From NCBI RefSeq assembly GCF_003602235.1, contig NZ_QZVS01000084.1:1-64000 (forward strand): a stretch of DNA of 64,000 nt, in the 5' to 3' direction. The stretch comes from Cryobacterium melibiosiphilum. GTDB lineage: Bacteria > Actinomycetota > Actinomycetes > Actinomycetales > Microbacteriaceae. Shown piece after piece: positions 32,956 to 41,992 of the stretch. The stretch's first letter is position 1. Each line of letters opens with the position of its first letter. The translations under genes were made by a program, and so were the position numbers. The notes under the pieces are model-generated. The model did not search any database and had not been told where the DNA came from. It saw nothing but the letters and a program-made list of their open reading frames with translations.

Positions 32956-33785
32956 CGCCTCACCGCCCGTCCGCTGGACCACGGCGTCGCAAACCGGGAG
33001 ACGACGGCGAACAGGGCATAGCCGATTCCGGCGACCACACCGGCCACGACGGCCAGGGCCCAGACGCGGTCGACGTTGGCAGAGGACCCGGCAACCAGCA
33101 TCGCGATGCCGAGCCCCCGCTCGACGCCGCCAAGGTACTCGCCGAGGATCGCTCCGAGAAACGCCGCCGGCGCGGCGACCTGCAGTGCGGTCAGAACGCT
33201 CGGCAGTGCCGAGATCAGCCGCACCTTGCGCAGTTGGGTGAAGCGGCTGCCGCCGTAGGCCGTCACGAGGTCGAGGCTGGCGGCATCCGCTGCCTTGAGT
33301 CCGACGAGCGAACCGACGACCGTCGTGAAGAAAACCGAGAGGGCGGCGAGGAACACGGCCGTACCCGCGGGTTGGCCACCGGGTGGGGCGCCGATGACGA
33401 TGTACGCGATCGGGCCGATCGCCACGATCGGCACGCAGTAGGTGATGACGGCGATCTGCAGGGCGACCTTCTCGACCCGCGGAACGACGAGTACAAGGCC
33501 GGCGAGCAGCAGAGCCAGGCCGGTGCCCCAGAGAAAGCCGGTGACGGCCTCTGTCGCCGTGACCGCGATGTGCGGCCAGTAGAACAACCAGCCGTCGGTG
33601 ACGAACTGCACCGCGACATCGCCGGGCGTCGGGATCGCGCCGCCCGGCATCGAGCCGACATCGCGAAAGACGGTCGCGGCGCCGAACCACCAGAGGGCGA
33701 TCACGATCACGGCGCCGAACAGACCGGTCGCCCAACCGGGCAGGCGCAACGGGAGCCGTGCGGCCACGGGTGTCGTGCCGCTCAT
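32952..33785 (-). CDS. ABC transporter permease (SsuC/TauC type)
   Basis: 277 residues. About six transmembrane helices, starting with [20 protein letters not shown], and the coupling loop [20 protein letters not shown]. Paired with the second permease (4-bp overlap) and with the ATPase gene upstream (4-bp overlap). Two different permeases, an ATPase and a lipoprotein make a complete importer. Confidence 0.9.
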   Translation of the reverse strand: MSGTTPVAARLPLRLPGWATGLFGAVIVIALWWFGAATVFRDVGSMPGGAIPTPGDVAVQFVTDGWLFYWPHIAVTATEAVTGFLWGTGLALLLAGLVLVVPRVEKVALQIAVITYCVPIVAIGPIAYIVIGAPPGGQPAGTAVFLAALSVFFTTVVGSLVGLKAADAASLDLVTAYGGSRFTQLRKVRLISALPSVLTALQVAAPAAFLGAILGEYLGGVERGLGIAMLVAGSSANVDRVWALAVVAGVVAGIGYALFAVVSRFATPWSSGRAVRR

Positions 33786-34648
33786 GCCCGTTTTCCGGCG
33801 TGTTGAACGGGCCGTGCCGAATCGTCAGGCGCATCGGCAGCCGAGTCAGCGGCCGAATCCGCGGCCGCCCCGCCGAACAAAAGCTCCGACGCCTGGTCGT
33901 GGAGGGCGTGAAACTCGGGGGTGCGCATCATCTCCGGATGCCGCGGACGCGGCAGGTCGATCTCGATCACCTGCTTCACCCGCCCGGGCCGCGCGCTCAT
34001 CACGGCGACCTGGTCGGAGAGAAAGATCGCCTCGGCGATGCCGTGCGTGACCATGAGGGTCGTCGCGGGCTTCTCGGTCCAGATGCGCAGCAACTCCGTG
34101 TTGAGCCGTTGCCGAGTCATGTCGTCGAGTGCTCCGAAGGGTTCGTCGAGCAGCAGCACCGAGGGCTTCAGCACGAGCGAGCGAGCAATCGAGACCCGCT
34201 GGCGCATGCCGCCGGACAGCTGCGCCGGTTTCGCCGTCTCAAACCCGTCGAGGCCGACGAGGTGGATGAGCTCGGTGATGTAGGCCTCGTCGACCGGGAT
34301 GCGGGCGACCTCGAACGGCAGCCTGATGTTGCCGCGCACGCTGCGCCACGGCAGCAGCGCCGAATCCTGGAACGCGATGCCGAGCTGATGGTCGTTTTTC
34401 AGCTCGGCCGGCGTCTTGCCGTCGACGAAGGTCGTGCCGCTGGTCGCCGTCTCGAGCCCCGCGAGAATGCGCAGGATCGTCGACTTTCCGCACCCCGACG
34501 GACCGAGCAGCGACAGGAAGGTGCCCTTGTCGGTGTGCAGGGTCGCGTTCTCGAGCGCCACGACCTCCGTGCGCCCGACCGCGAAGACCTTGTGCAGGCC
34601 GGAGATGTGCAGGCCGGTGCTCGGCACGGTACCCAACGGGATGCTCAC
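33782..34648 (-). CDS. ABC transporter ATP-binding protein (nitrate/sulfonate type)
   Basis: 288 residues. Walker [10 protein letters not shown], signature [15 protein letters not shown], Walker [14 protein letters not shown] and the H-loop [11 protein letters not shown], all typical of the SsuB/TauB group. The last ~35 residues are an Ala/Asp-rich tail. It lies between the substrate-binding lipoprotein gene (9-bp gap) and the permeases. Confidence 0.94.
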   Translation of the reverse strand: MSIPLGTVPSTGLHISGLHKVFAVGRTEVVALENATLHTDKGTFLSLLGPSGCGKSTILRILAGLETATSGTTFVDGKTPAELKNDHQLGIAFQDSALLPWRSVRGNIRLPFEVARIPVDEAYITELIHLVGLDGFETAKPAQLSGGMRQRVSIARSLVLKPSVLLLDEPFGALDDMTRQRLNTELLRIWTEKPATTLMVTHGIAEAIFLSDQVAVMSARPGRVKQVIEIDLPRPRHPEMMRTPEFHALHDQASELLFGGAAADSAADSAADAPDDSARPVQHAGKRA

Positions 34649-34657
34649 TCAGGCGCC

Positions 34658-35755
34658 CTAGTTCGTGTAGTCGAGCAGCTCGGGGTTCTCGTCGTAGACC
34701 TCGGCGAGCAGGCTCAGGTCGAAGAGCTGGTCGGCCGTGACCGTGATGCCGGCGGCCGCGAGGGTGGAGATGCTCTCGTCCTGCAGGTCGGAGCTGATCG
34801 TGAACAACCCGTTCTCGGCGGTCTCCTCGCTCACCACGAGGTCGGCGGCCTGGATCTCGGCCTGCAGGGTCTCTTTCTCGATCGTCAGGCCGAACTCGCT
34901 GCCAAAGCCCTCGACGACGAGAGTCGCGGCCATGTCGGTGTCTTTCAGCGCGTCGGTCCAGCCGCGAATCTCGGCCACCAGCAGGGCTTTGAGCTTCTCC
35001 CGGTCGTTTTCCAGGGCGTCGTCGGTGACGGTGAAGGTCTCCGCCACGAACGGCAGGCCGTTGTCGGCGAGCGGTAGGTTGACCGGTTTCAGGCCCTTCA
35101 GGTCGGCGTCGATGGACTCGTTCGTCAGGTAGGCGAACCAGCCGTCGACCTCGCCGTTGAAGAGCGGGGTCGGGTCGTATTCCACGGGCAGCGTCGTCAC
35201 GTCGGCCTCGTCGATGTCGTTGACCTTGAGGAAGGCCTCCCACAGGTTCAGGTTGCTGGCCTGCACGCCGATCGTCTTGCCCTTCAGATCGTCGATCGTG
35301 GCGATGTTGCCGTTGTCCTCGAGGGACAGGATCGAGAACGGGTTCTTCTGGTAGGTGGCACCAATGATCTTCAAGGGAGCACCCTCGTTGGCGACCACCG
35401 TGCCGGTCGACACTGCGTTGCCGATTCCCATGTCGACTGTTCCGGCGAGCACGCTGGCTTCGATGGCCGACGGCCCGGCGACGAGGTCGACCGAGTCAAA
35501 CCCGGCGTCGGTGAAGTAGCCCTCGTTCTCGGCGACGATCTCCCCCATGAATTCGGCGTTCTTGATCCAGGACAGCTGGATGCTCGCGGCGCCGAAACCG
35601 TCGGCCGCGGCATCCGCTGCCCCGGCATCGGAATCGTCCGCGCTGCCGGCGCACGCGCTCAGGGCGACCGAGACGAGCAGCGCGGCGGCGATTGCCTGCA
35701 CGGTGCGGCGGGCCCGGCGAAGGCTGGCAAAGTGGGAGCGAAGGGGCTGGGTCAT
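34658..35755 (-). CDS. ABC transporter substrate-binding lipoprotein (NMT1/SsuA type)
   Basis: 365 residues from ATG 35755, with GAGAGG upstream. The signal peptide ends at the lipobox LSAC (Cys at ~36). The NMT1/THI5-like domain reads IQLSWIKNAEFMGEIVAENE, DLVAGPSAIEASVLAGTVDM, then FSILSLEDNGNIATIDDLKG. Members bind pyrimidine precursors, nitrate, sulfonates or riboflavin. Divergent from allantoinase across a gap with a palindrome, so uptake of a purine breakdown product is plausible but unproven. Confidence 0.9.
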   Translation of the reverse strand: MTQPLRSHFASLRRARRTVQAIAAALLVSVALSACAGSADDSDAGAADAAADGFGAASIQLSWIKNAEFMGEIVAENEGYFTDAGFDSVDLVAGPSAIEASVLAGTVDMGIGNAVSTGTVVANEGAPLKIIGATYQKNPFSILSLEDNGNIATIDDLKGKTIGVQASNLNLWEAFLKVNDIDEADVTTLPVEYDPTPLFNGEVDGWFAYLTNESIDADLKGLKPVNLPLADNGLPFVAETFTVTDDALENDREKLKALLVAEIRGWTDALKDTDMAATLVVEGFGSEFGLTIEKETLQAEIQAADLVVSEETAENGLFTISSDLQDESISTLAAAGITVTADQLFDLSLLAEVYDENPELLDYTN

Positions 35756-35917
35756 GGGGCCTCTCGGTGTGGGCGGGGGCCGACTGCTGCGCCGGCGGGC
35801 GAGAAACCGGGCGCGGGACGCGTTCGGCTGACCCGAACCTAAGCCGAACGTGTGTCGCTTCCGCATCGGCTATGCGTCAGGCAGGTTACCGATCCGGGCC
35901 GGGTGCAACGATCAGGT

Positions 35918-35939
35918 TTCGTGTGTCACACACGTTTCA
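35918..35939. promoter_or_regulatory. Palindrome in the importer-allantoinase divergent gap
   Basis: CGTGTGTCACACACG (35920-35934) is a perfect palindrome around one base, flanked by TTTCG and TTTCA. The overlapping octamer ACGTTTCA (35932-35939, TGAAACGT on the other strand) also occurs upstream of the pucG operon at 44765-44772. The 290-bp gap otherwise holds nothing recognised except the allB Shine-Dalgarno AAGGAG. Confidence 0.5.
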
Positions 35940-36046
35940 CAAGTGCCCGATACCGACCCAAAGATTTCAGTACAGTCGAATTCACGGCCCGATTCGGGGC
36001 CGGTCAAACCGGCGTTTGCGCCCGACACACCCCACCAAGGAGCACG

Positions 36047-37402
36047 ATGTCCTCTGCCTGCGACCTCGTGATTCGCGGCCAGCGCGTGCTGACCGGCGGC
36101 GGTTTCGTGCCGGCCGCCGTCGCCGTGCGCGGCGGCCGGATCGCCGCCATCGAGCCCATCGACGCCACCCTGGCCGCCCGCGACGACGTCGTGTTGCCGC
36201 CCGACCAGGTGCTCATCCCCGGCCTCGTCGACACCCACGTGCACGTCAACGAACCCGGCCGCACCGACTGGGAGGGCTTCGCGAGTGCGACCCTCGCGGC
36301 GGCCGCCGGTGGCGTCACGACCATCATCGACATGCCGCTGAACAGCCTGCCGCCCACCTGCACGGTGAGCGCGCTGGAACAGAAGCGGCGCGCGGCCGGT
36401 CCGAAGGCATCCGTCGACGTGGGCTTCTGGGGCGGAGCGATCCCGGCCAACCGCGGCAACCTGCGCGAGCTGCACGACGCCGGCGTGTTCGGCTTCAAAG
36501 CGTTCCTGTCGCCGTCGGGGGTGCCCGAGTTTCCGCACCTGTCGCTGTCCCAGCTCGAAGCGGCGGCCGACGAGATCGCCGCCTTCGACGGGCTCCTGCT
36601 GGTGCACGCCGAGGATCCGGCCGTGTTGGAGAGCGCGGCGAACGGCGGCGGCGATGCCTACCGCGATTTTGTCGCCAGCCGCCCCGACCGCAGCGAGACG
36701 GATGCCGTGGGCCACGTCATCGAAACCGTGCGCCGCACCGGGGTGCGCGCCCACATCCTGCACCTGTCGTCGGCGGCGGCGCTGCCCCAGCTCGCCGCAG
36801 CACGCGCCGAGGGCCTGCCGATCACGGTCGAAACCTGCCCGCACTACCTCTTCTTCAGCGCCGAGCAGATCGGTGACGGCGAGACCGCGTTCAAGTGCTG
36901 CCCGCCGATTCGCAGCGCCGCCAACCGGGACCTGCTGTGGCAGGGCCTCGAGAGCGGCGTGATCGACCTGATCGCCAGCGACCACTCACCGTCGACCCGG
37001 GCGCTGAAACTCGGCCACGGCGGCGACTTCGGCCTGGCCTGGGGCGGAATCTCGGGCCTGCAGCTGAGCCTCGCCGCCGTCTGGACTGCCGCCGCCGAGC
37101 GCGGCATCCCCCTGGAGCGGGTGCTCGGCTGGATGAGCGTCGCCCCTGCGGGGCTCGCCGGGCTGCCGACCAAGGGCCGCATCACTGTCGGAGCGGATGC
37201 CGACCTGGTCGCCTTCGCCCCCGCCGAGAGCTTCACGGTGGATGTGAGCCGGCTGCGGCACAAGAACCCGATCAGCGCCTTCGACGGCGCCACCCTGACC
37301 GGTCGGGTGCAGCGCACCTGGCTGGCGGGGGCATCCGTCTACGCGGTCGACGACGGAATCGCCGGAGTGCCGCTCGGGGTGCTGCGCCGCCCCTGCCCCT
37401 GA
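36047..37402 (+). CDS. allB: Allantoinase
   Basis: 451 residues from ATG 36047, with AAGGAG 6 nt upstream. Cyclic amidohydrolase with metal ligands in GLVDTHVHVNEPGRTDWEGF, a carboxylated Lys in GVFGFKAFLSPSG, LLLVHAEDPAV, HILHLSSAAAL and DLIASDHSPS. It opens allantoin to allantoate. Heads the plus-strand run allB-uricase-guanine deaminase. Confidence 0.95.
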   Translation: MSSACDLVIRGQRVLTGGGFVPAAVAVRGGRIAAIEPIDATLAARDDVVLPPDQVLIPGLVDTHVHVNEPGRTDWEGFASATLAAAAGGVTTIIDMPLNSLPPTCTVSALEQKRRAAGPKASVDVGFWGGAIPANRGNLRELHDAGVFGFKAFLSPSGVPEFPHLSLSQLEAAADEIAAFDGLLLVHAEDPAVLESAANGGGDAYRDFVASRPDRSETDAVGHVIETVRRTGVRAHILHLSSAAALPQLAAARAEGLPITVETCPHYLFFSAEQIGDGETAFKCCPPIRSAANRDLLWQGLESGVIDLIASDHSPSTRALKLGHGGDFGLAWGGISGLQLSLAAVWTAAAERGIPLERVLGWMSVAPAGLAGLPTKGRITVGADADLVAFAPAESFTVDVSRLRHKNPISAFDGATLTGRVQRTWLAGASVYAVDDGIAGVPLGVLRRPCP

Positions 37403-37460
37403 GCCCACACGGATTTGTCCCCTGTCCGCACCAGCAGTCACCGCAACTGAAGGAGTCCCC

Positions 37461-38366
37461 ATGGCGATCGTTCTCGGCCCGAACCGGTACGGCAAGGCGG
37501 AAAACCGCATCGTGCGCATCTACCGCGACACGCCCCGGCACGAGATTCACGACATCAGCGTCTCGACGGCGCTGCGCGGGGATTTCGCCGCCGCCCACCT
37601 CGCCGGGGACCAGTCCCTGGTGCTGCCGACCGACACCCAGAAACAGACCGCCTATTCGTTCGCCAAAGAAAAGGGGCTGCTCTCGATCGAGACTTACGGC
37701 CTCGACCTTGCCGGGCACTTCGTCGATCACGTCGAACCCGTGCAGACCGCCCGCATCGAGATCGAGGAGTTCGCCTGGGAACGCGTGGTGATCGACGGCA
37801 GCGAGCACGACCACACCTGGGTGCGGCGCGGGCAGGAGGTACGCACCGCCGCGATCACCGTCGACGGCAGCGGGCAAGACCAGCGCACCTGGGTGGTCGG
37901 CGGACTGAAAGATCTGGTCATCCTGAAATCAACCGGGTCGGAGTTCACCGGGTTCATGCACGACGAGTACACGCTGCTGGAGCCGACCGGGGACCGGGTG
38001 ATGGCCACCTCTCTGGATGCGGGCTGGCGCTTCAGCAGCACTGACGTGGACTGGGAGGCCGCGTACCTGCAGATCAAGCAGATCCTGCTGCGCCAGTTCG
38101 CCCTCGTGCACTCGCTCGCCCTGCAGCAGACGCTCTACGAGATGGGCAAGGCCGTACTCGAGGCCTGCCCGTTCATCGCCGAGATCCGCCTGTCGGCACC
38201 GAACAAGCACCATTTTCTCTACGACCTGTCGCCGTTCGGGGTCGAGAACACCAACGAGGTGTTCCACGCCGCGGACCGGCCCTACGGGCTGATCCAGGCG
38301 ACGGTGCTGCACGATGACGCCGAGGATGCCGGGCCCGCGTGGGACTCCTACACCGGGCTCGTGTAG
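37461..38366 (+). CDS. pucL: Urate oxidase (cofactor-free uricase)
   Basis: 301 residues, the normal length, from ATG 37461 with GGAG upstream. Two T-fold repeats; motifs LGPNRYGKAENRIVRIYRD with the active-site Lys, VLPTDTQKQTAYSFAKEKG with the catalytic Thr, and SLALQQTLYEMGKAVLEACP plus NKHHFLYDLSPFG with the catalytic His. It converts urate to 5-hydroxyisourate and H2O2. The HIU hydrolase and OHCU decarboxylase are encoded 2 kb downstream on the other strand, not fused as in Bacillus PucL. Confidence 0.96.
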   Translation: MAIVLGPNRYGKAENRIVRIYRDTPRHEIHDISVSTALRGDFAAAHLAGDQSLVLPTDTQKQTAYSFAKEKGLLSIETYGLDLAGHFVDHVEPVQTARIEIEEFAWERVVIDGSEHDHTWVRRGQEVRTAAITVDGSGQDQRTWVVGGLKDLVILKSTGSEFTGFMHDEYTLLEPTGDRVMATSLDAGWRFSSTDVDWEAAYLQIKQILLRQFALVHSLALQQTLYEMGKAVLEACPFIAEIRLSAPNKHHFLYDLSPFGVENTNEVFHAADRPYGLIQATVLHDDAEDAGPAWDSYTGLV

Positions 38367-38388
38367 TCCCCGCGACCGGAGGCTGCCC

Positions 38389-39903
38389 GTGAGCATGGCA
38401 AGCTGGGGGGTGACCTTTTCTGCAGAGGGCGGGCCCGGGGCATCCGTCGCCGACCCCGACTCGACCGCCAGCCGCGCCCACGTGTACCGCGGCCATATCT
38501 TTCACGTCGCCGGGGCACCGACCGTGCAGCAGGCCCACGACCACCTCGTGTCGCTGCCGGCTGGCGCCCTCGTCACGAGCACGACGGGCACCATCGCCTG
38601 GGTCGGGGAGTTCGAGGCGCTGCCCGCCGAGTTCGCCGCCCTGCCGGTGAGCCGCGCCGGGTTCATCGTGCCGGGCTTCGTCGACACGCACGTGCATTTT
38701 CCGCAGACCTACACGACGGATGCCTACGGCGGCGGCCAGCTGTTGGAATGGCTCGAGACCTGCATTTTTCCGGCCGAGGCCGAGCTCGCCGACGCGGCCT
38801 TCGCCGCCCAGGTCGCGCGGGACTTCACCCGCGCCCGCATCAACGCCGGCACCACGAGCGCCCTGGTCTTCGGGTCGGCGTTTGCGCACGCGCAGGACTC
38901 GCTCTTCGAGGAGACCCGCCGGGCCGGACTGCGGGTGGTGAGCGGCCGCGGCATCCAGACGGTCGGGTCGCCGGCCGCCCAGGCCCTGCTCACGAGCGAA
39001 GCGGATGCCCTGCGGCTGGCCGAGGAGGAGATCGCCCGCTGGCACGCCGTCGACACCGGCGACCCGACGACCGCACTGCTGCAGGTCGCGCTCGTGCCCC
39101 GGTTCAGCCTCTCGGTCACACCCGAAACCCTCGCCGGTCTCGGCGCCCTGTACGAACGCGTCCGGGACGACGGCGTATATTTCCACAGCCACCTCAACGA
39201 GAACAATCGGCCGATCACCGGCGAAATCGATGCCGTGAAGGCGGTGTACGGGGTCGACACCTACCTCGACACCTATGACGGACTGTTCCTGCCCGGATCG
39301 ACGCGCGGCGGGTCGAGCCTGCTGGGGCGGCGCAGCATCCTCGCGCACGCGGTGCACTGCACCGATGCCGAGCTGGCCCGGCTCGCCGCGACCGGGTCGT
39401 CGATCGCGCACTGCCCGACCTCGCAACAGTTTCTCGGATCGGGCACGATGCCGTGGCTGCGCACGATCGCCGCGGGCGTGACCGTGGCGATCGGCACGGA
39501 TGTCGGCGCCGGCGACGAATGGCTCGTCTCCCGGGTGCTCAACGACGCCTACAAGACACACCTGTCCGAGCCCGGCGACGACGGCGTCGCCATCGACCCG
39601 GCCGCGCTGCTGTTCACGGGTACCCTCGCCGGCGCGCGGGCCCTCGATATGGAGGCCCGCTACGGCAACTTCGACCTCGGCAAAGACGCAGACTTTCTGT
39701 TGATCGACCCCGAGGAGTGGCCGCCGCTTTCCCGGGTGCTCGAGCACGGCATCCGTTCGCCTGCTGCTGATTCGGCCGGGCAAGCGGATGCCCCCACGCC
39801 GGCCGAGCAGACCCTGTTCGCGCTGCTGATGGGGTTGCGCGAACCGGCTATCACCGGCGTCTACGTGCAGGGTCGCCGCGTGCAGGCGCCCGCCGCCGAC
39901 TAG
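38389..39903 (+). CDS. guaD: Guanine deaminase
   Basis: 504 residues from GTG 38389 (VSMASWGVTF), supported by GGAGG six nt upstream. Metal-dependent deaminase: GFVDTHVHFPQTYTTDAYG, FHSHLNENNRPITGE, LAHAVHCTDAEL, SIAHCPTSQQFLGSG and VAIGTDVGAGDEWL. It converts guanine to xanthine, feeding the xanthine dehydrogenase encoded upstream. About 50 residues longer than typical, mostly at the N-terminus and a Pro/Ala insert near 460. Confidence 0.92.
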   Translation: MSMASWGVTFSAEGGPGASVADPDSTASRAHVYRGHIFHVAGAPTVQQAHDHLVSLPAGALVTSTTGTIAWVGEFEALPAEFAALPVSRAGFIVPGFVDTHVHFPQTYTTDAYGGGQLLEWLETCIFPAEAELADAAFAAQVARDFTRARINAGTTSALVFGSAFAHAQDSLFEETRRAGLRVVSGRGIQTVGSPAAQALLTSEADALRLAEEEIARWHAVDTGDPTTALLQVALVPRFSLSVTPETLAGLGALYERVRDDGVYFHSHLNENNRPITGEIDAVKAVYGVDTYLDTYDGLFLPGSTRGGSSLLGRRSILAHAVHCTDAELARLAATGSSIAHCPTSQQFLGSGTMPWLRTIAAGVTVAIGTDVGAGDEWLVSRVLNDAYKTHLSEPGDDGVAIDPAALLFTGTLAGARALDMEARYGNFDLGKDADFLLIDPEEWPPLSRVLEHGIRSPAADSAGQADAPTPAEQTLFALLMGLREPAITGVYVQGRRVQAPAAD

Positions 39904-39943
39904 CCCCCCGCTGCGGGCAGTTCTGCACCCCGGACCGCACCCC

Positions 39944-40245
39944 AGGGGGCGTTCTGTGACACTTCGCCCACGAGGTGTCACAGAACGCCCCCTGAGGAGA
40001 AATTCCCCCCGCGAAGTGTCAGAGATTGCCCCTTCGCGGGCCTCCAAGGGGCGTTCTCTGACACCTCACGAAGGCCAAGGGGCCATCTGTGACACTTCAC
40101 CCACGAGGTGTCACAGATGGCCCCATGGTGGGCCGACACGCTGCCAGGGCACGCGCGGCATGGGGCGTTCTCTGACACTTCGCCCGCGAGGTGTCACAGA
40201 ACGCCCCTCGAGGCACGAGGTGTCACAGAACGCCCCCTGAGGAGG
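39944..40245. repeat. Cluster of modular palindromic repeats (family B)
   Basis: About eight half-units follow the pattern AAGGGGC, 2-3 variable bases, TCTGTGACAC, TTCGC. They are mostly arranged head to head as palindromes, for example 39944-39993 (nearly perfect, ~22-bp arms) and 40076-40124. They fill the whole 342-bp gap between two convergent genes. The same family recurs at 56413-56679. Confidence 0.85.
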
Positions 40246-40608
40246 TCAGCTGCCGCGGTAGGTCGAGTAGGCGAACGGGCTGAGCAGCAGGGGAACATGC
40301 ACGTGCGCGAGCGCCGGGTCGGCGGGCAGCTCGATCGACACGATCACTTCGGGGTACAGGGTGGGCGTGGCGGTGCGGGCGAAGAAGCTGCCGGTGTCGA
40401 AGACCACGCGGTAGCGGCCGGGGGCCAGCGCGGCCGGGCCGAGGTCGGCGAGGCGACCGTCGGCATCCGTCACCCCCGATGCGAGCCAGACCCAGGTGGT
40501 GGTGCCGTCGGTGGCGCCGAGCTGCTCGAGCGACACCGGCACACCGACGGCCGGCCGGCCGGTGACCGCGTCGAGAACGTGGGTGGTGATGGCGCTGCGG
40601 GCGCTCAT
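40246..40608 (-). CDS. hiuH: 5-hydroxyisourate hydrolase (transthyretin-like)
   Basis: 120 residues, the usual size. Signature residues ITTHVLDAVTGRPA with the catalytic His, VTDADGRLADL, and the diagnostic C-terminal tetrapeptide YRGS. It hydrolyses HIU to OHCU. Overlaps the OHCU decarboxylase gene by 4 bp. Confidence 0.95.
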   Translation of the reverse strand: MSARSAITTHVLDAVTGRPAVGVPVSLEQLGATDGTTTWVWLASGVTDADGRLADLGPAALAPGRYRVVFDTGSFFARTATPTLYPEVIVSIELPADPALAHVHVPLLLSPFAYSTYRGS

Positions 40609-41108
40609 TCGGCCCGCCCGGCGAGGGCTTCGAGGCGCAGCAGGGCGATGTCGCGCAGCTCGTGGGCCACGATCACGGCCTCCTCCTCGTCGGACAGCCC
40701 CAGGCGGCGGTGCAGTTCTTCGAGGATCTGGGCGCGGGTGCGGCCGGCGGCGCGGATCAGGAAGACCCGGCCGAATCGTTCTTCGTACGCCCGATTACCC
40801 TCGAGCATGGCCACCGCAAGGGTTTCGTCGCCGGCGTCGGCCGAGTTTTGTTCGGCGCGGGAGAAGCGCTGCGCCTGCTCGGGTGCCGCCACCGGGACTT
40901 CGCCGATGCGCGGATGCTCCTGCATGGCTTCGTCCACCTCGCTGCGGGTCAGCGAGAGGGCCGCGTCGCGGGCGACGTCGAGCAGGTCGGCGGTCGAGGC
41001 GTAGGGGGCGTGTGCGGCGACGGCATCGATCCAGCGGGGCACGGCGAGGCAGGCGTGCAGCGGCTCGCGCAGTTGTTCCGGCGAGAGGGTCAGGAGGGAC
41101 GGGGACAT
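40605..41108 (-). CDS. OHCU decarboxylase
   Basis: 167 residues. Family pattern: AVPRWIDAVAAHAPYAS, the active-site segment EHPRIGE (usually GHPRIG), FSRAEQNSA, and AYEERFGRVFLIRAAGRT. It decarboxylates OHCU to S-allantoin. Transcribed with hiuH; both are 35 bp from the stop of the RpiR gene and probably belong to the same minus-strand operon. Confidence 0.93.
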   Translation of the reverse strand: MSPSLLTLSPEQLREPLHACLAVPRWIDAVAAHAPYASTADLLDVARDAALSLTRSEVDEAMQEHPRIGEVPVAAPEQAQRFSRAEQNSADAGDETLAVAMLEGNRAYEERFGRVFLIRAAGRTRAQILEELHRRLGLSDEEEAVIVAHELRDIALLRLEALAGRAE

Positions 41109-41143
41109 ACCGTCAGCTTAGGGCTGGCGCGGGAGGGCGGCGG

Positions 41144-41992
41144 TTACCAGGGAACTTCGAGCTCGTCGAGGTCCTCGTAGGCGCTCGTGATTGCGGCGAT
41201 GCGGGTGCGGCTCTCGCGCACGTGCGCGCCCATCGCGCCGGTCGCGAGCAGGTTGACCAGGCTCATCGCGGCGGCGTAGCTGTCGAAGGCCGAGACGCTG
41301 TCGATCGGGCACTCCAGCCAGTGGGTGGCCTTGTCGCTGTGCCGGCGCGCGGAGGAGTCCGCGATCAGCACGAGCGGCACCCCGCGGCGCTGGATCGCCT
41401 GGGCGAGCTGCGCGAATCCGGCGGCGCGGCGGCGAAAGCCGAACAAGACGACGGCATCGCGCGGCCCGAGCTCGGCGAGGTCCTCCCCGATCGACTGGCC
41501 CGGCACCGGGCCGAGCGTGACCCGGTCGCGGGACTGCATCAGCTGCTCCCGCAGGTGCAGCGCGAGCGGATAGCTGTTGCGCATGCCGATCACGAGCACG
41601 TGGCGGGCCGAGGCGATGAGCCGGGACGCCTCGTCGAGCCGGCCGTCTTCGACGCCAACCAGCATGCGGCGCAGGTTCTCCTGCTCGGCCTCGACGTGAG
41701 CGGCGAGCCGCGAGGGGGTGCCGGCCGACGCGCCGGGGCCGCCGACCGGCGAGCCGTAGCTGCGCAGCGCCCGGGCGTGCTCCCGCACCTCGGCGGAATC
41801 CTGGAAGCCCAGTCGCCGGAATAGTCGTGACACCGTCGCTTTCGAGACCCCGCTCAGCCGGGCGAGCTCGGAGGCGTTGTACACCGCGAGGTCGCTCAGA
41901 TGGTCGAGGATGAAGTCGGCCGCCCGCTGTTCCTGCGGGGACAGCTCCCCGTATTGGCCGTCGATGCGCTGGCCGATATTCACGACCGTCAT
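41144..41992 (-). CDS. MurR/RpiR-family transcriptional regulator
   Basis: 282 residues from ATG 41992, overlapping the allC stop by 4 bp. N-terminal RpiR helix-turn-helix at ~15-80 (LSPQEQRAADFILDHLSDLA, ELARLSGVSKATVSRLFRRL), then a SIS domain at ~125-265 with VIGMRNSYPLALHLREQL and ECPIDSVSAFDSYAAAMSLV. Embedded in the purine operon, it is the likely local regulator. A TGAAACA palindrome upstream of pucG is the best operator candidate. Confidence 0.9.
   Translation of the reverse strand: MTVVNIGQRIDGQYGELSPQEQRAADFILDHLSDLAVYNASELARLSGVSKATVSRLFRRLGFQDSAEVREHARALRSYGSPVGGPGASAGTPSRLAAHVEAEQENLRRMLVGVEDGRLDEASRLIASARHVLVIGMRNSYPLALHLREQLMQSRDRVTLGPVPGQSIGEDLAELGPRDAVVLFGFRRRAAGFAQLAQAIQRRGVPLVLIADSSARRHSDKATHWLECPIDSVSAFDSYAAAMSLVNLLATGAMGAHVRESRTRIAAITSAYEDLDELEVPW

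Noticed and set aside
32956-33834. Extension of the permease frame beyond ATG 32955
   Set aside because: It is Arg-rich and out of frame with the true upstream permease gene, which occupies the same DNA.
39944-40245. CRISPR array
   Set aside because: The units are palindromic, adjacent and of unequal spacing, with no unique spacers and no cas genes nearby.
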